Shown piece by piece: positions 43,671 to 52,295 of a stretch of 64,000 nt of DNA. The first letter of the stretch is position 1. Each line of letters starts with the position of its first letter. A program made the position numbers and the translations under genes. The notes under the pieces were generated by a model. The model was given only the letters and a program-made list of their open reading frames with translations. It searched no databases and was not told the origin of the DNA. The stretch lies in NCBI GenBank assembly GCA_963785815.1, contig CAWAWN010000002.1, positions 1,116,001 through 1,180,000 of the forward strand, read 5' to 3'. The DNA is from UBA4742 sp963785815 (GTDB taxonomy: Bacteria; Actinomycetota; Acidimicrobiia; Acidimicrobiales; Acidimicrobilacustridaceae).

Positions 43671-44732
43671 GTGTCCAGCATGCGTTCTGCCCTCGTGACC
43701 CGCTCGGGCGACGCCCTGGCGAGCCCGCGGGAGTGGCTGGCTGCTGTCGACGAGCTGGTCGCGGCCGGCCGGGCCGTCGAAGCCGTCGAGCGACTGGCGG
43801 CGCGGGTCGCGGCGGTGCCCGACGCCGAGCTCGAGCGCCGCCTGGTGCTGTTGCGCCACGAGGCCTTCCTGCAGCTGCCTCCCTCGGCCGGTCGGGATCC
43901 CTGGCCGCCGGTGGTCGACGACGTGTTCGCCGGCGTCGACGGGATCCCCGAGGTGCCCGTCGGTGAGCTGACGGCGGACACGTTGGCTGCTGGCATCCTG
44001 CACCACGGGGCGCTGCTGGTGCGTGGGCTGGTCGCACCGGACCGGGCGGGCGAGCTGGTGGCGGGCATCGACGAGGCCTTCGACGCCTGCGCCGCCGCCT
44101 TGGACCAGGGACGACCGGACAACGGTGCGCACTACGCCCGGTTCACGCCCATCGAGCCCTACAACGTGGGAGCGGCCCGCAGCTGGATCTGGCAGGCCGG
44201 CGGCCTCTGGGCCGTCGACTCGCCGCGCATGCTGGCCATGCTGATCCAGGTGATGGAGGAGGCGGGCGTGGGCGACGTGCTCACCGGGTTCCTGGGTGAG
44301 CGCCCGGCCCTGTCGGTCAAGAAGTGCACGCTGCGTCGGGTTCCGGTGGACACCGGCACCGACTGGCACCAGGACGGCGCCTTCCTGGGTGACGAGATCC
44401 GTACCGTCAACGTCTGGCTGACCCTGACCCACTGCGGTGACGACGCCCCCGGCCTCGACCTGGTCCCGTCGCGGATCGACGAGATCCTGGAGACCGGCAC
44501 CAACGGAGCCATCTTCGATTGGTCGGTGGGTGCTGGCACGATCGAGCAGGTGGTCGATCCCGGCCGCGTGGTTCGGCCCATCTTCGAGGCGGGCGACGCC
44601 CTGCTGTTCGACCAGCGGTTCCTGCACCGCACCGCGGTCGACGCCGCCATGACCCGGTCGCGCTACGCCGTCGAGTCGTGGTTCTTCGGCCCGTCCCACT
44701 ATCCCCACGACCAGGTGCCCGTCTACTTCTGA
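43671..44732 (+). CDS. PhyH-like dioxygenase, cluster member D
   Basis: 353 residues from GTG 43671, with GGAGG four to five bases upstream; ATG 43680 would be too far from it. N-terminal motif ELERRLVLLRHEAFLQL. Iron ligands His233 and Asp235 in DWHQDGAFLGDE and His319 in FLHRTAVD. LSVKKCTLRRVP precedes the HxD strand and the end is VESWFFGPSHYPHDQVPVYF. Very similar to the frameshifted member E just downstream, so the pair is a recent tandem duplication. Confidence 0.82.
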   Translation: MSSMRSALVTRSGDALASPREWLAAVDELVAAGRAVEAVERLAARVAAVPDAELERRLVLLRHEAFLQLPPSAGRDPWPPVVDDVFAGVDGIPEVPVGELTADTLAAGILHHGALLVRGLVAPDRAGELVAGIDEAFDACAAALDQGRPDNGAHYARFTPIEPYNVGAARSWIWQAGGLWAVDSPRMLAMLIQVMEEAGVGDVLTGFLGERPALSVKKCTLRRVPVDTGTDWHQDGAFLGDEIRTVNVWLTLTHCGDDAPGLDLVPSRIDEILETGTNGAIFDWSVGAGTIEQVVDPGRVVRPIFEAGDALLFDQRFLHRTAVDAAMTRSRYAVESWFFGPSHYPHDQVPVYF

Positions 44733-44760
44733 TGCCGCACGCTCACGAGTGCCACCGACC

Positions 44761-45827
44761 ATGACCTCCGCCACCAGCTCCTCCGCCGATCCCGCTTCCT
44801 TCGAGTCGTCGGATGTGGACGCCGTCCTGCGCGAGCTCGACGACCGCATCGGCGCCGGCGATCTGCTCGACGCGCTGCGCTGGCTGACCGAGCAGAACCG
44901 GCGCGACCCCCAACCGCCTCTGGAGCGGCGCCTGGTGCTGCTTCGCAACGAGGCGTTCGGGGCCCTCGATCGCCGTCCGGGCCGGCCGAGCTGGCCCCCG
45001 ACGTGGCCCGACCGCTTCGCCGACCGGCGTGGGTTGGTCGAGATCCCGGCGGACGAGCTGACCGCCGACGCCATCGGCTCCGGCATCCTGCACCACGGCT
45101 GCCTGTTGGTCCGTGGTCTCCTGAGCTCGGTCGACGTGGCCCAGCTGATCGAGGCGATCGACGAGAGCTTCGCCGCCAGCGACGCCCGCAACAGCGGAAC
45201 GCCGCTGAGCGAGACCGCCACCTGGTACGCGCCGTTCAACGCCCCCGAGGGGTACTCCATCACCCTGGGCGAGCGTGGCTGGGTGCGCGACGGCGGGGGG
45301 CTGTGGACCGCCGACTCGCCCGCGCCCTGTGGCGCCTGACCGAGATCCTGTCCCGGGTCGGCATCGGCGATCTGCTCGAGCAGTACCTGGGCGAGCGACC
45401 TGCGCTCTCGGTCAACAAGTGCACCCTTCGTCGGGTGCCCCTGGGCACCCTGGGTGAGTGGCACCAGGACGGCGCCTTCCTGGGTGATCAGATCCGCACG
45501 GTGAACCTCTGGTTGGCCCTCACCCATTGCGGTGACACCGCGCCGGGCATGGACGTCGTGCCCCGTCGACTCGACGAGATCCTCGAGACGGGGGTCGAGG
45601 GCGCCTACTTCGACTGGTCGGTCGGCGCCGGCACCGTCGAGAAGGCCAAGGGACCCGAGGGCATCGTCCGCCCGGTCTTCGAGGCCGGCGATGCCCTGCT
45701 GTTCGACGAGCGCTTCCTGCATCGCACGGCCGCCGATCCGACGATGACGCAAGAGCGCTACGCCATCGAGTCCTGGTTCTTCGCGCCGTCGCAGTACCCA
45801 GCCGAACAGGTGCCGCTGGTCTTCTGA
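44761..45827 (+). pseudogene. PhyH-like dioxygenase, cluster member E, one frameshift
   Basis: From ATG 44761 the frame reads ELDDRIGAGDLLDAL, LERRLVLLRNEAFGAL and ILHHGCLLVRGLL up to DGGGLWTADSP, then hits a stop at 45337-45339. The rest continues one frame over: ALWRLTEILSRVGIGDLLEQYLGERPALSVNKCTLRR, EWHQDGAFLGDQ (His codon at 45462), FLHRTAAD (distal His at 45720) and IESWFFAPSQYPAEQVPLVF. By comparison with member D, one base is missing near 45318-45326, in a C/G run; total length 1067 is one short of a multiple of three. All catalytic residues are in the second part. Confidence 0.78.
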
Positions 45828-45894
45828 CACCAGTCCCCGGCATCGCCGCTGGTGCTGGCACGACGGCCCACGTTCCTCTCAAACGCGGCCCTGC

Positions 45895-45922
45895 TATCCT
45901 CCCTCGGATCCAGCTCAGGAGG
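45895..45922 (+). promoter_or_regulatory. -10 box and strong ribosome site before the SPASM-like radical SAM gene
   Basis: TATCCT at 45895-45900 fits TANNNT, and AGGAGG at 45917-45922 is five bases before ATG 45928, the clearest Shine-Dalgarno in the window. Confidence 0.5.
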
Positions 45923-45927
45923 CTCGC

Positions 45928-46986
45928 ATGACCGGCATGGGTGTGGACATCGAGATCACCAACCGTTGCAACGCGCACTGCGACTTCTGCCCGCGAGACG
46001 AGACACCGCACCAGGGCCTCATGAGCGAGGCCACCTTCAGCAAGGCCCTCGAGCGCACCGTGGAGTACCGCGACACCTGCCTCGAGACCTTCGGCCGCAC
46101 CGGCGTGGGCATCGTCGACCTGTGCGGGTTGGGTGAGCCGTTGCTCCACAAGCTGGCGCCGAAGTTCGTCCGCCAGGTCCGCGACACCGGTCTGGGCTGC
46201 CAGATGAACAGCAACGGTGCGTTGCTCGACGAGGCCCGCAGCGAGGCCCTGCTCGACGCCGGCCTCCAGCACATCCTGATCAACATCGGGGAGATCGGCG
46301 AGAAGTACGAGCAGGTCTACGACCTGCCCTTCGAGCGCACCCGCGATCGCATCGTCCGGTTCAACGAGATGGCCAAGGACCGATGCGAGGTGCGCATCGT
46401 GCTGGTCGACTACGAACACGACCCGAAGCACATCCAGAAGATGAAGGCCTACTGGCGCGACCAGGGACTCGACCAGTTCCGCACCATCGATCTGATGAAC
46501 CGCGGCGGCGCGCTGTACGTCGACCACATGCAGTACCTGCAGTACCCGGAGCTGGCCGAGGCCACCCGTCTGCTCGAGGCGGTGCCCAACAAGCCCCTGT
46601 GCGTGGCTCCGTTCTGGTTCCTCTTCATCGGCTACGACGGCCAGTACTACCTGTGCTGCTCCGACTGGAAGAAGGAGACGCCGTTGGGCAGCGTGTTCGA
46701 CGGCTCCTTCGTCGACACCCTCGGCGACAAGATGCGGCTGGTGACGACCCGTGAGTTCGTCTGCACCACGTGCAACCACGACCCGGCCAACCAGCTCACC
46801 GACCTCATCCGAGCGGTGAACCGCGGCGAGCAGCCCGAGTCGGCCATCCCCGAGGCGGTGGCCCACCTGGACAACGTGTGGAACTTCACCGCGGTGGCCA
46901 GCGAGCAGCTGCAAGCGGGGTGCACGGCGGTGACCCACGACCCACCGCCCTCCGGGCGTCGGCTGATCCCCGTCGTGTCCCGCTGA
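45928..46986 (+). CDS. Radical SAM protein with SPASM-like C-terminus
   Basis: 352 residues from ATG 45928. The cluster motif is at the very N-terminus, Cys14, Cys18 and Cys21 in CNAHCDFC, typical of SPASM/twitch enzymes, followed by DLCGLGEPLLH (the GGEP-like SAM contact). The C-terminal half has further cysteines (LCVAPF, YLCCSDW, FVCTTCNH) suited to an auxiliary 4Fe-4S cluster. Such enzymes modify peptides or oxidise sugars and alcohols. It is unrelated in architecture to the five array enzymes. Next to PhyH and sulfotransferase genes, a sugar dehydrogenase or epimerase role is a fair guess, but a peptide maturase cannot be excluded. Confidence 0.78.
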   Translation: MTGMGVDIEITNRCNAHCDFCPRDETPHQGLMSEATFSKALERTVEYRDTCLETFGRTGVGIVDLCGLGEPLLHKLAPKFVRQVRDTGLGCQMNSNGALLDEARSEALLDAGLQHILINIGEIGEKYEQVYDLPFERTRDRIVRFNEMAKDRCEVRIVLVDYEHDPKHIQKMKAYWRDQGLDQFRTIDLMNRGGALYVDHMQYLQYPELAEATRLLEAVPNKPLCVAPFWFLFIGYDGQYYLCCSDWKKETPLGSVFDGSFVDTLGDKMRLVTTREFVCTTCNHDPANQLTDLIRAVNRGEQPESAIPEAVAHLDNVWNFTAVASEQLQAGCTAVTHDPPPSGRRLIPVVSR

Positions 46987-47017
46987 GGTTCTGGGCGCAC
47001 CTGCACTCCTCCCCCGC

Positions 47018-47824
47018 ATGATCGAGCCCGCAGTGACCGGAACCGAGCCGCAACGCTGGTTCTTCGTCCACATCCTCAAGACCGGTGGCACCGACCTCTT
47101 CACCCGGCTGGGTGGCGACCCTTCGCTCGCGGTGGGCCACGAGTTCCAGTTCGGTGAGGCGGAGATCTACCCGAACGCCAGCGACGGCGATGTGGTGACG
47201 GTCGCGCCCCAGCTCGCCATCGACCAGCTGCTCGAGCGGTGGGCTCAGCGGCGGGATGAGATCCGGATCGTGATGGGGCACTTCCCCATGTGCACGATCG
47301 ATCTGCTCGACGCCGACTTCACCACGTTGTCGGTGGTGCGAGAGCCGGTCGAGCGGACGCTCTCGTTCCTGCGCCACCATCGCAAGACGATCCCCGCTGA
47401 CCGCGACACGCCCTACGAGGAGATCTACCGCGACGAGTTCCGGTTCCGCACCCTCATCCACAACCACATGGTGAAGATGTTCGCCCTGACCGCGGAGGAG
47501 ATGGGCAGCGGCGGCATGCTCACCTATGTCGACTTCACCCGTGAGCACCTCGAGCGGGCGAAGGAGCGGGTGGCCACCGTGGACGTGCTGGGCACCCAGG
47601 AGCGCTTCGGCGACTTCTGCGGGGAGCTCGAGCACCGGTTCGGTTGGTCGCTGGGCGAGCCGTTGTGGGCCAACCGGACCGAGCACGAGGACATGCCTAA
47701 CGCGCTGATCGACCAGATCAGGCACGACAACAGCCTCGACGTCGAGTTCTACGAGTTCGTCCGCGATCTGTGCGAGCGACGCTCGTCGCACACGCCCGCC
47801 CCTGCCGTCCCCTTCGCTCGTTGA
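47018..47824 (+). CDS. Sulfotransferase family protein (heparan 2-O-like)
   Basis: 268 residues from ATG 47018. The 5'-phosphosulfate loop is HILKTGGTDLF (His18, Lys21), the pattern of carbohydrate sulfotransferases of the 2-O type, and the 3'-phosphate segment is LSVVREPVERTLSFLRH. Further on, EEIYRDEF and LIHNHMVKMF resemble the acceptor region. It would transfer sulfate from PAPS to a glycan hydroxyl. It differs from the four sulfotransferases downstream, which use a TRWLR loop. Confidence 0.75.
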   Translation: MIEPAVTGTEPQRWFFVHILKTGGTDLFTRLGGDPSLAVGHEFQFGEAEIYPNASDGDVVTVAPQLAIDQLLERWAQRRDEIRIVMGHFPMCTIDLLDADFTTLSVVREPVERTLSFLRHHRKTIPADRDTPYEEIYRDEFRFRTLIHNHMVKMFALTAEEMGSGGMLTYVDFTREHLERAKERVATVDVLGTQERFGDFCGELEHRFGWSLGEPLWANRTEHEDMPNALIDQIRHDNSLDVEFYEFVRDLCERRSSHTPAPAVPFAR

Positions 47825-47892
47825 GAACGAACCACCCCAGCTCGGCCTGCGCTGGCGGGCGAACGGCCGGATTCCGGTCCCTGGGTCGACGC

Positions 47893-47898
47893 TAGGGT
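47893..47898 (+). promoter_or_regulatory. -10 element, leaderless promoter of the GT/sulfotransferase operon
   Basis: TAGGGT ends seven bases before ATG 47906 and favours that start over the GTG at 47897 that overlaps the box. Confidence 0.5.
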
Positions 47899-47905
47899 GG
47901 CCGCC

Positions 47906-49930
47906 ATGCCGAGGGGACGACCGGGATTGCGCATCGGGTTCATCGAGCCGCACCTGCGCCGCTACGGCGGGATCCGGCGGGTGCTCGAGTTCTCGAACCG
48001 GCTCGTGGCCCGGGGCCACGAGGTGACCTTCTACCTGCCCGACGACCAGATCCTCAACTGCACCTGGATGCGTTGCGACGCGGCCATCAAGACCCTCACG
48101 TCGGGCTTCGATGACCCGCTCGACATCATCGTGTTCAACCACGAGCCCCACTGGCACCTGCTCGACCGGTTCACCGGTGCGAAGCGCCGCATCTTCTACG
48201 CCCTCCACTACTCCCGCACCTACCAGAAGGCCGGCAGCTGGGAGAGCATCCGGACGCCGGTCGACCTCCAGCTGGCCAACAGCAACTGGACGGCGGACCA
48301 GATCGCGGCCGAGATCGGGTCACGGCCGGTGGTCCAGCTGGGAGGCGCCAACCGGGAGGTGTTCCACCCCTACGGAGGGCCGAAGCGGTATCCCGTGCTG
48401 AGCGTGGGCGACAACCACCGGGTGTGGAAGGGACACGAGACCATCCTCGAGGCCGGGCGCATGCTCGGGGTGCCGATCGAGGCCTACGCGTCCAAGGACC
48501 TGTCCCAGGCCGACCTCGGCCGGGAGTACGACGCGGCCTCGGTGTTCGTGGTGGGCAGCTGGTTCGAGGGCTTCTGCCAGCCCGGGCTCGAGGCCATGGC
48601 TTGCGGGGTGCCCCTGGTGACCACCGACAACGGTGGGTGCCGGGAGTACGCCATCGACGGGAAGACGGCACTGGTGGTGCCGCCACGCGACCCCGTGGCC
48701 ATGGCCAACGCCATCCGGCGCCTGCTCAACGACGAGGTGCTGGCCAAGGAGCTCGTCACCAACGGGCTCGACCTGGTCGAGCGCGACTTCGACTGGGAGC
48801 GGCGCACCGACGAGCTGGCCGAGGTGCTGGACGGGGTGAGCGCGGGCACCGCCTGCGCCCCCCCACCGCCCCGGCCCGCACCACCCGAAGGTCCCGAGCT
48901 GTCGGTGGTCACCCTGGCGTGGGACAACCTCCCGTACACGCAGGACTTCGTCGAGTCGGTGCGCCAGCACACCGACGTCGACTACGAGCTCATCATCGTG
49001 GACAACGGCTCGGCCTGGGAGGCCGCCAACTACGCGGCGGCGGCCGCCGACACCAGCGTGCTCAACGAGCACAACCTGGGCTTCGCCAAGGGCATGAACC
49101 AGGGCCTGGCCGTCGCCCGCGCCCCCTATGTCGCGTTCTGCAACAACGACACGGTCCTGCCGCCCGGCTGGGCCTCCACCCTGGTGCAGACCGCTCGGGA
49201 CCACCCCGACGCCGGCATCGTGGTGCCGGCCCTCACCGCCGCCAACAACGCCGACACGGTGCGCACCGAACCCGGTGACGAGGTGGTCGTGCTGCCGCCG
49301 TTCTCCGCGCCCCCGGGCGCGGTCATCTACCTGATGCCGACCGACGTGGTGAACGGGTTGGAGCGGTGGGGCGAGGAGTACGAGGTGGCCAGCGGCGAGG
49401 ACGTGGACCTGGCCTTCAAGGTGTGGGTCAACGACCTCGACATCGTCTACGACCAGCGTGTGCTCGTCGATCACGTGGGGAAGGGCTCGGCCTCGCGGCT
49501 GGACGACTGGAAGGGCCTCTGGGCCCGGAACCGCCAGCACTTCCTCGACAAGTGGTCGGGCGACGGCGAGGTGCCCCGCCTCGACTCGTGCGATCCTGAG
49601 CGCTTCGCCCGGAACCGGGCCACCGCGGCCGGGGCCGCCGGGTGGATGGCCAAGTACTTCAAGGCCCGGGACCGCAAGCCAGCGGTGCGCAAGATCATCG
49701 AGAGCGCCCCCGCGGGTGGCTCGCGGGCCCGTTATGAGCAGCAGCGCAGGCGGGCGGCGGCGCAGCTGGCCCACTGGCGGCGGCGGGGGCGCAAGGAGTT
49801 GGGCCGCAACCTCCGCCGGGTCAAGCGGCGCAGCGATCCGCGGCTCATCCGCTGGGGGCGGACGATCCTCGAGCTGTTCCCGCCGGGTGTGGAGGACACC
49901 ATCCGGGACATCGTCCGAGGGACGAGCTGA
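47906..49930 (+). CDS. Bifunctional glycosyltransferase: GT4 then GT2
   Basis: 674 residues from ATG 47906. The first 310 residues are GT-B: LRIGFIEPHLRRYGGIRRVLEFSNRL, LSVGDNHRVWKGHETILEA, and SWFEGFCQPGLEAMACGVPLVTTDNGG with the E-x7-E pattern. After a proline-rich linker (PPPPRPAPPEGP) comes a GT2: ELSVVTLAWDNLPY, YELIIVDNGS, NLGFAKGMNQGL and AFCNNDTVLP. A basic C-terminal tail (RRRGRKELGRNLRRVKRR) may touch membrane or polymer. Two linked transferases suggest addition of two sugars in sequence. It is coupled by TGATG overlap to the sulfotransferase array. Confidence 0.82.
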   Translation: MPRGRPGLRIGFIEPHLRRYGGIRRVLEFSNRLVARGHEVTFYLPDDQILNCTWMRCDAAIKTLTSGFDDPLDIIVFNHEPHWHLLDRFTGAKRRIFYALHYSRTYQKAGSWESIRTPVDLQLANSNWTADQIAAEIGSRPVVQLGGANREVFHPYGGPKRYPVLSVGDNHRVWKGHETILEAGRMLGVPIEAYASKDLSQADLGREYDAASVFVVGSWFEGFCQPGLEAMACGVPLVTTDNGGCREYAIDGKTALVVPPRDPVAMANAIRRLLNDEVLAKELVTNGLDLVERDFDWERRTDELAEVLDGVSAGTACAPPPPRPAPPEGPELSVVTLAWDNLPYTQDFVESVRQHTDVDYELIIVDNGSAWEAANYAAAAADTSVLNEHNLGFAKGMNQGLAVARAPYVAFCNNDTVLPPGWASTLVQTARDHPDAGIVVPALTAANNADTVRTEPGDEVVVLPPFSAPPGAVIYLMPTDVVNGLERWGEEYEVASGEDVDLAFKVWVNDLDIVYDQRVLVDHVGKGSASRLDDWKGLWARNRQHFLDKWSGDGEVPRLDSCDPERFARNRATAAGAAGWMAKYFKARDRKPAVRKIIESAPAGGSRARYEQQRRRAAAQLAHWRRRGRKELGRNLRRVKRRSDPRLIRWGRTILELFPPGVEDTIRDIVRGTS

Positions 49931-50703
49931 TGGCTGAGATCGCCCCGTTCCCCACCTTCCTCATCATCGGGGCGGAGCGCTGCGGGACCCGCTGGCTGCG
50001 GTTCAACCTCGACCAGCACCCCGACATCTGCGCCTCGCCGCGGGTGCTCGACTGGTTCAGCGACCCCGAGCGCATGACCAGGCTCGGGACGCGCTGGTAC
50101 CGGGACCAGTTCGCCACCTGGGATGGCGAAGCCCAGCTCTGCGACTTCGTGCCCACCGCCCTGTCGCACAACGCCGACCCCACGAGCTTGTGCCGACGCA
50201 TCGAGTACGCCCTGCCCGATGCACGCCTGATCGCCATCATCCGCCATCCCCTGGAGCGACTGGAATCCGCCGCCAACCGGGCGGTGCAGATGGGCGAGGT
50301 GCCGCCCGGGATCTCCCTGTGGACGCTGGTCAACGACGAGGAGCACCGACACGTCGGGCACCGACTCATGACCAACGGCGTGTACAGCCTGGGCCTGCGT
50401 GTCTTCACCGAGGCCTTCGGGGACCGCCTGCTGGTCCTGGTCCACGACGAGATCTGCCAGGACCGGGCCGCGGCCTATCGGACGGTGCTGCGCCACCTCG
50501 GTATCGACGAGGACATCGTCCCCGCCGACCTCGACCGGCGCCGCTTCGGCGACGGGCCGCGGACGGTGGTCCCCTTCGACCCCGAGCAGCGAGACCAGAT
50601 CTTCACCTACTACGGCCCGAGCATCACCATCACCGAGCAGATCATCGGCCGCGAGCTCGTGACCTGGCGTCCCGAGGGGGTCATCACCGAGTTGGCCGGC
50701 TGA
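49930..50703 (+). CDS. Sulfotransferase, tandem member 1
   Basis: 257 residues from ATG 49930 (TGATG overlap). The 5'-phosphosulfate loop reads IGAERCGTRWLRFNLDQHPDI; compared with the classical K-x-G-T-T-W-L loop, the Lys is Arg and the second Thr is Arg. The 3'-phosphate segment is LIAIIRHPLERLESA. YSLGLRVFTEAFGDRLLVLVHDEI fits the family core. It is the only array member with Cys-Gly before TRWL. Probably sulfates a sugar hydroxyl using PAPS. Confidence 0.78.
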   Translation: MAEIAPFPTFLIIGAERCGTRWLRFNLDQHPDICASPRVLDWFSDPERMTRLGTRWYRDQFATWDGEAQLCDFVPTALSHNADPTSLCRRIEYALPDARLIAIIRHPLERLESAANRAVQMGEVPPGISLWTLVNDEEHRHVGHRLMTNGVYSLGLRVFTEAFGDRLLVLVHDEICQDRAAAYRTVLRHLGIDEDIVPADLDRRRFGDGPRTVVPFDPEQRDQIFTYYGPSITITEQIIGRELVTWRPEGVITELAG

Positions 50704-50704
50704 C

Positions 50705-51484
50705 GTGGCCGAGGCGAAGACGCCGGGGCCGCTTCCGGACTTCCTCATCATCGGCGCTCAGCGCGGAGCCACGCGGTGGCTGCGCTCCAACCTGTCCCAG
50801 CACCCCCAGATCTTCATGCCGCCGTTCGACCTGGGGTTCTTCGACGACGCCGCGCTCTTCCGCAAGCCGGGCCTGAAGTGGTACAAGAGCCAGTTCCTGG
50901 CCTGGCGCGACGAGGCCCTGGTCGGCGAGTCCACCCCGACCTACCTGTCGCAGGCCGTCAACCCGCTCAACGTGGCGTCGCGCATCGACATCACCCTGCC
51001 CGAGGTCCGCCTCGTGGCGATACTCCGTCAGCCGGTGGAGCGCATGTACTCGGCCATGCTCCACCACATCAAGCGAGGTCGCCTCTCACCTCGCAGCGAT
51101 CTGTTCGCCATGGTCCGCGACGAGCGTGCCGACGTGGCCGAGCTCGACCTCATCGGCGCCGGGCTCTACGCCAACAACCTGGCGCCCTACCGGCGCTTGT
51201 TCGGCGACCGACTTCTGCTGGTCGTCTACGACGACGTGCGTGACCGGCCCGAGCAGGCCTTCCGGTCGGTCCTGACCCACATCGGAGCTGACCCCGACTT
51301 CGTGCCGCCGGACCTGGACCTGGTGCTCTTCAGCAACCGCCGATCGGTGCGGGCACGGCCGGTGTCGCGCGCGCAGCACCGACGCCTCTACAGCATCTTC
51401 CGCGACGACGTGGAGGAGCTCGGCGCCATCCTGGGCCGGGACATGAGCGACTGGGACCCTGGTCCGCCGGATCGGAAGCACTGA
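50705..51484 (+). CDS. Sulfotransferase, tandem member 2
   Basis: 259 residues from GTG 50705, one base after the previous stop. PAPS loop IGAQRGATRWLRSNLSQHPQI, 3'-phosphate segment VAILRQPVERMYSAML, then AGLYANNLAPYRRLFGDRLLLVVYDDV. The C-terminus FRDDVEELGAILGRDMSDWDPGPP is shared with members 3 and 4, showing descent by tandem duplication. Paralogs with the same core but different acceptor regions probably sulfate different positions. Confidence 0.78.
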   Translation: MAEAKTPGPLPDFLIIGAQRGATRWLRSNLSQHPQIFMPPFDLGFFDDAALFRKPGLKWYKSQFLAWRDEALVGESTPTYLSQAVNPLNVASRIDITLPEVRLVAILRQPVERMYSAMLHHIKRGRLSPRSDLFAMVRDERADVAELDLIGAGLYANNLAPYRRLFGDRLLLVVYDDVRDRPEQAFRSVLTHIGADPDFVPPDLDLVLFSNRRSVRARPVSRAQHRRLYSIFRDDVEELGAILGRDMSDWDPGPPDRKH

Positions 51485-52284
51485 TGGCTCAGGTCCCGAC
51501 GCTGCCGAACTTCGTGGTCGCCGGGGTGGCCGGATGCGCCACCCGTTGGCTCCGGTTCCACCTCAACGAACACCCTGACGTCTTCACGCCTCCGTTCCCC
51601 ATGGACTTCTTCGCCGAGGGCGTCCCGCCCTTCGAAGGCCCGCCGTTCGGCGACGCCCGTCGACAGGTCCGCGAAGGGCTGCGCTGGTACCGACACCAGT
51701 TCATGGTTCCCGAGGGCATGCCGTGCGTGGGCGACGTCTCGCCGTGCTACCTGGCGGCGTCGAACCGACCGGATGTGATCGCCGAGCGGATAGACGAGGT
51801 GCTCCCCGAGGTGCGGGTGGTGGTCATGATCCGCCAGCCCGTCGAGCGCATGTACGTCACCATGGTCGAGCACGCCAAGCGCGGGGTGCTCCCCCCCGAC
51901 CCCGACCTGTTCGAGATGGTGCGCCTCCGAGATCCGTCGTTGGAGGAGCTCGACCTGATCGGGGGTGGTCTGTACGCCCAGAACCTGGTCCCGTTCCTGG
52001 AGCGGTTCGGCGACCGCCTGTTGGTCGTGGTGCACGACGACGTCCGCGCCGACCCCGCCACCGCGTACCGGCAGGTGCTGGCCCACATCGGGGCGGACCC
52101 CGACTTCGTCCCCTCGCACCTCGACCGACCGATCTTCGATGATCCCGGCGTCACCGAACCCCGTCCCCTGACCCCGGAGCAGGCCTTCCGCCTCTATGGC
52201 CTGTTCCGCGGCGACGTGGAGGAGCTCGAGGCCATCCTCGATCGCGACCTCTCGGCGTGGAGCCCGGCTCCGCCGTCGAGCTGA
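51484..52284 (+). CDS. Sulfotransferase, tandem member 3
   Basis: 266 residues from ATG 51484 (TGATG overlap). PAPS loop AGVAGCATRWLRFHLNEHPDV has no basic residue at the usual Lys site (Gly-Cys), so catalysis may rely on the nearby Arg. Acceptor-side insert FAEGVPPFEGPPFGDARR is shared with member 4. 3'-phosphate segment VVMIRQPVERMYVTMV, then GGGLYAQNLVPFLERFGDRLL and DVEELEAILDRDLSAW. Confidence 0.78.
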   Translation: MAQVPTLPNFVVAGVAGCATRWLRFHLNEHPDVFTPPFPMDFFAEGVPPFEGPPFGDARRQVREGLRWYRHQFMVPEGMPCVGDVSPCYLAASNRPDVIAERIDEVLPEVRVVVMIRQPVERMYVTMVEHAKRGVLPPDPDLFEMVRLRDPSLEELDLIGGGLYAQNLVPFLERFGDRLLVVVHDDVRADPATAYRQVLAHIGADPDFVPSHLDRPIFDDPGVTEPRPLTPEQAFRLYGLFRGDVEELEAILDRDLSAWSPAPPSS

Positions 52285-52295
52285 AGGGAGCAACG

